Part shown: positions 56,268-64,000 of the stretch, one piece after another
Layout: every line of letters begins with the position of its first letter
Position numbering within the stretch: position 1 is the first letter of the stretch
DNA from: Crotalaria pallida
Lineage: Eukaryota > Streptophyta > Magnoliopsida > Fabales > Fabaceae
Length of the DNA: 64,000 nucleotides
Assembly (NCBI GenBank): GCA_037953625.1
Contig: CM075652.1
Span: forward strand, 38,682,501-38,746,500
Reading direction: 5' to 3'
Translations under genes and position numbers: made by a program
Notes under the pieces: generated by a model
The model's input: the letters and a program-made list of their open reading frames with translations, nothing else
The model's database searches: none
Told to the model about the DNA's origin: nothing

Positions 56268-57759
56268 TATCAACTTGTAACCAAAGGATTTCTAATTTTA
56301 GTGAAGAAACTCTCTCTCTCTCTCTCTATTGTGATAGAGGGGACTGGATATAGCTCTCAATGAAGGAGAGTGAACTAGTATAAATCTCTTATGCAGTATC
56401 TCTTCCCTGTACTCTTTAATTTCTGCACTTTTCATTGTTCTTGCTTGAAAACTTAGAAACTTGATTTTCGTATAATTGAATCAATTAGTTTTCAATTAAA
56501 CAAATTAATTTGGGGAAACCTTTTTCAAACATCTGGGTAATCGTTTACAATCTTGGTTTGAATCATTTATGTGCTATCTCTGATGTGTTGTTTATTTGAT
56601 TGAGATTAAAAGTGATTTTTCTGTGAAATCATACAATGGCTAATCGATTAAGATTTTGGCTAATCGATTAACCTAGATTGCACTTTCAGCCATTAATAGA
56701 TTAGGGATTTGTCTACTCGATTAAGTCTTGAGCATTTTGTGAAAATCACGTGTTTTCATCTTTTTCATTTGATGTTTGCGAAAATCTTTGAAGGTTTCTT
56801 TATTACCTATTATGGGTGTAACGGTCCGGTCTGGTCCGGTCTTTAATGGACTTTAGGGACTGGACTGATTAAATTTATGTGGTCTGATCCAGTCCGTTCT
56901 ATTTAGACCATAATAATAAAAATTTCATAAAAACCTGTTTTTTTTTCTTTTTTTCACTGCATAACTAGTTTTTCCCTGATTAACCTGTTTTTCCTCATAT
57001 TCTGGATAGCATACAAACATAGCATCATCCTAAATTAATTAGACTATAAGCCATTCATCTTTTTAATTAATTAAAATAACTAAAAATAAATAAAAAGAAA
57101 AAACTACGTGAACAAAAGAAAAAAGAAAAAACTACTTAACCTTTATCTAATCTGGAAGTGAGAACGCGATGTCAACTGGTGAGGGCGAACGCGGTGGCGA
57201 GTAGCGCTTGTCGAGTGGCGAGTGAACGGAGGGAGAGAGAGGTTGTGGCGAGTGAAGGGAGGGAGAGAGAGGTCGAGAACGGAGGGAGGAGGGAAGGCGG
57301 TGGGGTGGCGGAGGGACGGCGACGGCTTAGGGTTGTGTGAGGGAGAGAGGGTTTGAAGTTGTAGACACTAGACAGGGTTTGAACTAGATAGGGCTGAAGG
57401 CTTTGTGGCTATGAACGTGAATCTATAACTCATATGTCTGATACTATGAACATGTTTTATTTTATTTTATTTTTTTAATACTTCAACTACCGGTCCGGTC
57501 CGGTCTTTGCGGTCTAAAAATTTGTGAGACCGTGGACCAGACCACAATAGAGCGGTCCAAAAATTTTAAGAGCGGTCCAAAAATTTTAAGACCGGACCGG
57601 ACAATGAGATCAAACTAGACCATATTTTTCGTTCTGGTCCTGTTCGATCTGACCGGTCTTGCGGTCCGAGACCGGATCACTTACACCCCTATTACCTATT
57701 CAAACCCCCCCTTCTAGGTGTTCTTACGTGTTCATACTTCACCCACTTGTATTCCATCA
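56268..57759 (+). repeat. Sirevirus-type LTR fragment F, split by a hAT-like element
   Basis: Shares with LTR C the block GAGGGGACTGGA ... AGCTCTCAA, TTTTCAATT-rich DNA, and the end CCCCCCCTTCTAGGTGTTC, finishing CCATCA at 57759 with no PBS after it. It has ATCGAT-type boxes at 56526-56725. The 5' end is lost at the Cassandra junction. 56811-57691 is a later insertion. A (CT)n run lies at 56311-56328. Confidence 0.7.
56811..57691. mobile_element. non-autonomous hAT-like element, 8-bp TSD TTACCTAT
   Basis: 881 bp. Ends TATGGGTGTAAC and (reverse) TAGGGGTGTAAG form short inverted repeats of hAT type, flanked by TTACCTAT at 56803-56810 and 57692-57699. Both subterminal regions are packed with GGTCCGGT/ACCGGACC motifs, including a 21-bp unit repeated in tandem at 57551-57592. 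The centre (57150-57360) is a G-rich purine block with GGCGAGTG repeats. No transposase is present. Confidence 0.82.
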
Positions 57760-57955
57760 ATTATTACAATTGTGAAAAATTGAGGGCAAATACTGTCAAT
57801 ATAACTGCAATTGACTAAAGTATCACTTTAGTCCCTCGCTTTGTAAGGAGCTTTCACTTTAGTCCCTGATTTTTCAATAATTCCTCTTTAGTGCCTCACT
57901 TTGAAAAAAGTTACCCACGTTAGTCCCCGACAACTTTCTCTATCCATAAACCTTA
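57760..57955. repeat. degenerate TTAGTCCCT repeats
   Basis: Four imperfect units of about 35 bp containing TTTAGTCCCT/TTTAGTGCCT (57815-57935). Such arrays occur at ends of some plant DNA transposons; the parent element is not identified. Confidence 0.5.
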
Positions 57956-58258
57956 CACTAGTAGAAAATATGGAATTTACATCGCCTAATTAATATCAGT
58001 TTTAGAAAAAAGATGTAAAACCTAAACACGGTGGCAAACTTGTAAATAAGTTTAAGATAAAAAACTTTCTGCAACAGGTTTGTTTTATAACCGATGCAAA
58101 AAATAATAATTTATTGAACATTTCGCATCTGTTATTTGATAAGTGATGCGAAATGTCATATTTTCCTACTTTTCGCATCACGTTTTAGACAAATGATGCG
58201 GAATGTTTAGTGCGGTGGCAAACTTGTAAATATAATAAATTCAAGTTATAAACATTCC

Positions 58259-58415
58259 GCATCATATTTTGTATAACAGATGTGAAATGTCCAATGTGTA
58301 TGCTACTTTCCGCATCATGTTTTGTATAACAGATGCGAAATGTCCATGTCTATGCCACTTTCCGCATCATGTTTTGTATAACAGATGCGAAATGTCCATG
58401 TTTATGCCACTTTCC
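58259..58415 (+). repeat. three tandem 52-53 bp CACTA subterminal units
   Basis: Units start at 58259, 58312 and 58364, each GCATCAT(G/A)TTTTGTATAACA ... CACTTTCC. More divergent copies precede them from 58100. They are probable transposase-binding repeats. Confidence 0.8.
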
Positions 58416-58459
58416 GCATCATCTGGTAAAAATAAATGATGTGGATTATCTTACAAAAT

Positions 58460-60335
58460 GACTAAAACCTAGTTTATTATTTCATGAGTAGTACCGCCCC
58501 AAAAATTTATTCCTGCGCCAATTCACATTTCGAGTTCGAGTGTGTGTTCTTCTCTTCTCCTCGAGTTCGAGTTCTTCTTCTCACGAGTAGACTGTTCACC
58601 TTGAGTTCTTCTTCTTCACCACGAGTTCGTCACAACAAAGCCGCCACGAGTCTTCTCTTTGTCTTCGTCTTCGTCTTCGTCTCTTCGTCACAGCAAAGCG
58701 GCGGCACGAGTCTTCACACATAGCAAAGCCGCCACCGTCTCCTACGGCAAAGCCGCCGGCGCCTCCGTCTCTCCTCCATTTTTCTAGGTTTTTTTTTCTC
58801 TCTCTCTCCGTTTTTTTGTTTACTAATTAATTTTTCTAGGTTTTTTGTTTACTTTTTAATTTTTCTTGTTTACTTGATCTGTCTTGTTCAATTCTTGTGT
58901 ATGAAAGTTTTGACCTAAAATAGGGGTGTTCTCCAGTTGTCCCTTTCATTTGTGTTAGGTTCCCTTTGGAAGTTGAGAAGCTACGTAAGAACAACAAGAA
59001 AGCTTTATTCCACTAGATGAAGCCGGCTATAATTGACCAGCACCATTGGGCAACATTTCTAATTGATATCTTATAAAGCTTATGTTCGATATACTCTAAT
59101 CCTTATACTTTGTCATCTTACTACTGCTTAACTCAAGTTTGAAAGTTAATCCAAAGCATGCCCACATGTGTTTTTGTTCACCTAACCTCATTAATTAGAT
59201 TAACCCACTCTCCTGATAATAAGGATTTGGACTGAGGGCCTGATACTAAATACACTAAATTGTAATAGAGACACTAACTCTTTGATTTTCCCAATAAGTA
59301 TGCCAAATACTAAGGTAAAGAGTTGCAACTCAAAGTTGTCTTTTGCTGCAAACATATTTTTGTATGAACTTTCATGTCACACATATTTCTTACGTAGCTT
59401 TCTTGTTGTTGTGTATGAAAGTTTATTTTTCTCTGATGAAGTAGCTGCATTTGAATGATTGCTAAATTTTAAGAAGATTTTGGAGTTCTTGAATAGTTCT
59501 TATATTTTGATAACATTAGTACATGTCTTGGTCAAGTTCAGGTACCTTGTTAAGCTAATACTTTGATAACATATGCTTGATTTTTTTTACCATGTCTCTA
59601 TTGTTCACTCACCTTCATCACAGTTCTAGATTTCTAGTTCTAGCTTTAGCTAAATTCCACTAATGCATAACAATGTTTGGTTTGTTTTAATAAAATAGGA
59701 ACATGATCATCCTTATTCTTATTTGGTTTAAAAAGTGAATCTAATCTGTACTTTTATTAGTTCCATTGTACAACAATTTCTTCAGTTATAAAACTCTAAA
59801 AGAATACTATTTTACTTCTTTTTTATTGGCTGCATAACTATTAGTCATATTACTTCACTGGTTTAATTTGTAAAATGATTAAATTCTAAAAGAATACTAT
59901 TGTACTTCTTTTTTATTGGCTGCATAACTATTAGTCATAAAACTCTTAATATTTACCATCCTCATAAAAGTTGCTTATCAATTTTTTGTCATTCACCTCA
60001 TTAAAATGAAGCCCATATATGTATATATATTATAGGCATAATATAAAAGTTGCTTATTTGGTTTAGTGACAATGAGATAATTTAATTTTCCCACCAATCT
60101 CCACTATGAACTTGGGTCTTAATCGGGCTATTTAAATTTCAAGGAAATATTTTAACCAACCCAAGCCCCTTAGTTTGGAAATGCCGAGAGAAATGTCACT
60201 TTAAGTATTTGATGCCTTCGTGACTATCACCTTAGTGGCAATAGCATCCAAATAGAATATAGAAATGAAGAAATTTAAGGACTATTTTAACTTTTAGCTT
60301 GTCCTTCTGCACCTTATTGTCGGCAGTACCTGAGG
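58460..60335 (+). other. interior of the CACTA element, no gene recognised
   Basis: 58484-58790 is CT-rich with repeated GAGTTC, TCTTCGTC and AAAGCCGCC motifs, resembling a 5' leader, and is followed by AT-rich intron-like DNA. No exon of a known gene was found between 58800 and 60335. Confidence 0.45.
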
Positions 60336-61353
60336 CAGGAGGCTTCAACAACAGTGTAGCAGAACAACAGGTTGGTCTCCTACCATAACCTATGATTTCT
60401 AATCATTATATACTATCTTGATTTAGTCAGAGATTGCATACTTTTTTCTAATGAAACGATTAACGAATTCCATTTGGTTAGCGCTGAATCTAGTTTTGTT
60501 CCCCGATTACTATAGTTTCATGGTACCTATATAGTATTACATAATTCTCCGAGCTTGATACTTTTCTGAGTTTCTCTTGTTACCTTGTTTGTGGATCAGG
60601 CTGTTCTGGAAACTGTGGCCAGAGTCAAGTCAAAGAAGAATGACACAAAAGATGAAAAGTACTTATTTAAAGTTTTACGTTAGTACTTTAAGTGTATCTC
60701 CAATTACTCAAATTGGTTGTATGATATGGTGCATTTGATTTAAGGCATAGTTTTGTTTATATGTAATAGTTAAATGTGTTTTTTTCCCTAAACCTGTAGG
60801 TCATTTCAGCTTCATGATGTATTCAACAGTGATAATAGAGCTGAAGATACCCCGAAGTTGATAGATCGAAAGGTGAGATAGCTCAATCTTAGATTTGTTC
60901 TTTTTGCTGATGTTCAATTGAGTTTTGAAAATTCTAAGCGTATAAATTATTCATCTTCTTTCAGGACAATGTCTTCATAATTTCTAACTTTAAATCCAAG
61001 TATCCAGTACTTCAGCTAGATTCACAGTAAGCTTATTTTGCTTGTTCTGTTTTCAACATAACAAGGATTGTATTACTGATGAGAACTTCTTTCATTATTG
61101 CCATATAGATTGATTTCAGACTTGGTAATTGCTATTGTTTCGGCAACTTGCGGTGGCGTTGCATATGCTTTTACTGGACAACCGGTCTGAACATTCTTGT
61201 TCTAAGCTTAATTCTTCACAATGCAACATCATTTATGTTAAATCTATTATTGCATTAACTCAAACAATAATTTGACAGGTCATTAGTGGATTTCTTCTAG
61301 CTGGCTCCATTGTTGGACCAGGTGGCTTTAACTTCATCAGCGAAATGGTGCAG
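60336..61353 (+). pseudogene. K+ efflux antiporter (KEA4/5/6-like) gene fragment, six exons
   Basis: Exons with good splice signals: about 60336-60370 (GFNNSVAEQQ), 60600-60658 (AVLETVARVKSKKNDTKDE), 60800-60872 (SFQLHDVFNSDNRAEDTPKL), 60965-61026 (DNVFIISNFKSKYPVLQLDS), 61109-61184 (LISDLVIAIVSATCGGVAYA) and 61279-61353 (VISGFLLAGSIVGPGGFNFI). The frame stays open across all six. This is the N-terminal region and first membrane helices of KEA4-6 proteins, K+/H+ antiporters of the CPA2 family. The upstream exons and the rest of the transporter domain are missing, so it cannot make a working antiporter. Confidence 0.85.
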
Positions 61354-62483
61354 GTATGAAAATCAACAATCAATCGATTCTTACATCCAAAAAATCAATT
61401 ATCTTGGTTTTTTTTTGGGGTTGTGTGTGTACATTTATAGTTCAGTTCAGTTGAATTTCTTTTGTAATTCTTTATTCTGAGAAAAGACAACTAGCAAGTA
61501 ACAATACATGTGTAACAGCTTTGATTTTATATGTGCCAGCCTTATCTTCTGTTTTCTTCCCAATTACATTCTGTTTATGAACTCATAGCCGGGGTATTTA
61601 GTTTGTGTTTCCACTTCAGGTTTCCTTATATTGCCAACTTCATGTTATTTGCTTATACTCTCATTCTTGTTGTTACTCTATGAGATAAATTTTAATGCCA
61701 CAACTTAATTAAAACCTTGATAGGAATTGTTGCCGGATTTTCTACTCGTGAACCACAATTAGCATTCCAAGTACTAATTGCTCATGCATGTATGCTTGTT
61801 TGATAAACAATAAGTTGAAGAAGTTTATCCATTTTGAATTTTAGCTTTCTTGTTGTTTTTGTGAATAATTTACTGTTATCACATAATGCCTTTGATTAGT
61901 TCTTTTGCTGAAGCTTTATGCTTGTGAGGATAGCTTATCCTCTTCTTTTATATTTTCTCTCTTAATATACTCTAGCAGTTGCCATATTAGCCTTCTCCAA
62001 TTGATCTCTGATGTACGTGGACTGAGACTACGGGAGAGAACCATTAGGAAGTTTGTTGTCCTGAATTCCCAGAAAAGGCTAGAACACCAAGATCCTCCTA
62101 GAGTGCAAAGGTACTATGAAGTTTAGTTATTAAAGACTGAATATGAGTAGGACTGGTACTAGTGATGATTATATCATCTACATGCACTAGAATAAATATA
62201 AGCTTGTGATTATTTTTCTTAAAACCTTAATTAACAAGGTCCTTAACGGTTAGCAAGACCCTTAAACTATCTATGATTTTGCACTTTGAAACCTTCTTCT
62301 AATGTATCTCATGCTAGAATTCCAGGAAGCTGCAAGACAGTCACAATTAAATGGCAAGTGGAACAACTAATATTTCTATTCTAGCTTTGTAGCGTTGTGT
62401 TAAATATATCCTAGTACGAGTAGTAATTAATCTTGGTTGTGGTTACCAAATTAAATCATCATGTTAATTTCCACTCTAACTAG
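61354..62483 (+). other. junction region between the two captured gene fragments
   Basis: AT-rich, intron-like. A reading at about 61986-62126 (QLISDVRGLRLRERTIRKFV) and short stretches at 61726-61780 and 62316-62360 look exon-like but I do not recognise them. They may be further captured pieces. Confidence 0.35.
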
Positions 62484-63152
62484 GCACTGAAAGGACTGAA
62501 GAGGCAGCATACAAGCCTTTACCTGGAGCCCCAACCACATCTAGAATATCTGACGAAAATTTAAGTAACTCTTTGTTGGAATATTGACACTTTTGATAGC
62601 CTATTCACACTTTTAATTAACCAATCATAATATTGATTAAAAAAACTAAAATTACGACTAATTTATTAAAAAATGTCAATAGATAATTTGGAGTGACATT
62701 ATTATTACTGATCACTTCTATTTATATATCTACGAATGATATGTATAATTGCCATGCAGGCATCTCTTCTTGAGAATATTAATTGGAAAGCACTTGGGCT
62801 TCTTTTCACTGTCTGGATCATTTTACTTGTGTTAGAGATTGCAAAGGTTGGTATCTGTTAAACTATCGATCTCAATCAAAATTTTCCATTTGCCACTTTT
62901 TTGTTTTGTATGTATACATTATAATTGGGATAATAATATACCTTTGGTGTGAAACAGAACCAAACAACAACTTGTTCAGTGGAATATTGGATATTCAATC
63001 TATTACAAGTACATGAAATTAATTGAATTCACTTCCTAGTAATTAAATTCCATTATCTTATTCTTACAATATGATAATTTAGCGTGTAGCATTAGCACCT
63101 AAGAGTTGCATTTGATTCTTAACAGATCCCTCTGGCATTAGGAGTGACTACT
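62484..63152 (+). pseudogene. TauE/SafE sulfite-exporter-like gene fragment, four exons
   Basis: Exons: from 62484 (ERTEEAAYKPLPGAP), 62761-62846 (ENINWKALGLLFTVWIILLV), 62958-63008 (NQTTTCSVEYWIFNLLQ) and from 63126 (IPLALGVTT), where the reading breaks at about 63152 into an unrelated repeat. This is the middle loop and following membrane segment of plant TauE/SafE family proteins, predicted anion exporters. Both ends are missing. It has the same orientation as the KEA fragment. Confidence 0.8.
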
Positions 63153-64000
63153 GTGATGTCCTAGACGGCGAGGACCTCCGAGGGTGTAGGAGATGACCTT
63201 CGAAGGAGCCTCTGTCTAGGGTTGATATGTGATGTTTGGGGGAAGTCCTCAGATGGCTAAGGGAAAGAGCCAAGAAGCAACCCTAATCGCTGGTGTGTGA
63301 GGGTGGCAATTAGGGTTAGAGGACGTACCTGAGCCCCATGTAGTACTGAGCTACTTATAGGGGGGAGCTGGTTGCCCTAATGGGCTTGCTTTAGGCCCAA
63401 GTAGGGCCAGCCTGTACTGAGCTAGGAGCGGATAAGGTTGGAGGAACTATCCTTGTGGATAAGGTAGTGAGCTGTCCTTGTGAATAAAGTAGTGAGCTGT
63501 CCTTGTGGATAAGGTAGTGAGTTGTCTTCATGTCCTAGATGTCGGACTTAGGGAGGTGTCGGACCTGGGTGTCACGAGGTCGGCCTGTACCTGGCATCTG
63601 TTCGGCCGTTGAGCATTGAGCTCGGCCAAGCGTTCAGAAGACTTCCTGAAGGGTCCTGAGGACTTCGATCAAGGCTATCTGAGCCTTGTTCCGAGGTTCT
63701 GGTTTATGCCCAGGTCCACCCCATAAGGGCCGAGTTCACCACATAAGCCCCCCAGCTCGGTCAAGGCTATCTGAGCCTTGCTCCGAGGTTCTAGGGAGTT
63801 CGGACGATGAGTTGACGGTGTGTCGGATCTAGCTGTCTCTGATGTCCTTTTATTATGACAGAGTCGGTTTGATAGTTGTCAAGTTACCAGTACCGAAATG
63901 ACGTTCGCTCTTCTGAGATCTGACACGTGTCAGAAATCGCGATCCTCGAGGCGTCACCATCATTGTGGCATTGCTCGAGGTCCACACTTTTCTCTGCTGT
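63153..64000. mobile_element. unidentified GC-richer repeat, probably an LTR start
   Basis: Base composition changes sharply at TGTGATGTCCTAG. Seen inside: three 25-bp units (63451-63475, 63476-63500, 63501-63525; CCTTGTGGATAAGGTAGTGA core) and two copies of a 35-bp segment (about 63669 and 63757) each able to fold CAAGGCT/AGCCTTG. GACACGTGTC at 63921-63930 contains a G-box. No coding is recognised. The TG start and lack of ORFs suggest an LTR, running beyond the window. Confidence 0.45.
63451..63525. repeat. three 25-bp tandem units
   Basis: Units differ by three or fewer bases each; the TGTCCTAGATGTC after them partly echoes the element start. Confidence 0.85.

Larger units (their letters stand above)
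57956..63153 (+). mobile_element. CACTA-type transposon, 5' end with captured gene fragments
   Basis: It begins CACTAGTAGAAAATATGG, a CACTA terminal repeat, preceded by TTA (a possible 3-bp target duplication). Subterminal direct and inverted copies of GATGCGAAATG/TTCCGCATC fill the next 500 bp. No transposase is visible. Behind lie spliced fragments of two host genes in the same orientation. The right end was not found; an unrelated repeat starts at about 63153. That the gene fragments lie inside the CACTA is an inference. Confidence 0.6.

Noticed and set aside
57158..57340. Gly/Arg/Glu-rich reading in the core of the hAT-like element
   Set aside because: It derives from a purine-rich repeat (GGCGAGTG, GGGAGAGAGAGG) and gives a low-complexity peptide.
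1..64000. A complete host gene or a bacterial-type defence or biosynthetic system
   Set aside because: All long ORFs belong to retrotransposons; the only host-gene matches are truncated, intron-containing fragments at 60.3-63.2 kb.

Overview
This is plant nuclear DNA, most likely from a dicot and plausibly a legume. The evidence is spliced plant gene fragments, LTR retrotransposons of the Sirevirus, Del/Tekay and Athila types primed by plant tRNAs, a Cassandra element carrying 5S rRNA sequence, and a LINE ORF1 of a kind I associate with legumes. I see no complete host gene. Almost every base up to about 54.3 kb can be assigned to nested mobile elements; exact target-site duplications (TSDs) were read for four of them.

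Left part (1-20784). A Del/Tekay-like Ty3/gypsy element lies on the minus strand (6873-20784), with its 5' LTR at 17640-20784 and its 3' end outside the window. Two Sireviruses entered it. Element A (plus strand, runs off the left edge) ends in a 3' LTR at 1951-6872, which is itself split by a solo Tekay-type LTR (3038-6539). Element E (8418-15123, TSD CACTT) sits between reverse transcriptase and RNase H. E keeps an intact gag but has lost reverse transcriptase, and its half integrase is fused in frame to the tail of a downstream protein. Both Tekay-type LTRs encode a related protein of about 157 residues, whose differences in the best block are purely synonymous.

Middle part (20785-39709). 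Element C (20833-26291, TSD GTTAT) is a gag-only Sirevirus relative. It lies in a fragment of another LTR that abuts a CACTA transposon remnant. That remnant (26872-27458 plus 34762-36097) was split by a very young Athila-like element B (27459-34756, TSD ATCAC). B's two LTRs appear identical apart from one G in a poly-G run, and it encodes a single 1008-residue Gag-protease with no reverse transcriptase. Degenerate Ty3/gypsy LTR pieces with a GGTATCCC minisatellite follow.

Array D (39710-54060) has four LTRs alternating with three gag-only internal regions (period 4248 bp). The whole array is bounded by one TSD, ATTCC, and sits inside a LINE ORF1 remnant, so one insertion grew by LTR-LTR recombination.

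Right part (54061-64000). After an unassigned stretch come a Cassandra element (55746-56267), a Sirevirus LTR fragment (56268-57759) carrying an 881-bp hAT-like element (TSD TTACCTAT), and a CACTA terminus at 57956. Behind the CACTA terminus lie exon-intron fragments of two host genes, a KEA-type K+ efflux antiporter and a TauE/SafE sulfite-exporter-like protein. At about 63153 an unidentified GC-richer repeat begins.

The strongest unexplained signal is that LTRs of unrelated families all carry clusters of short palindromes centred on a CpG (TTAATCGATTAA, TACTCGAGTA, TAACCGGTTA types). In four families one cluster lies about 75 or 130 bp upstream of a TATA-like box, and often a second cluster lies further downstream.
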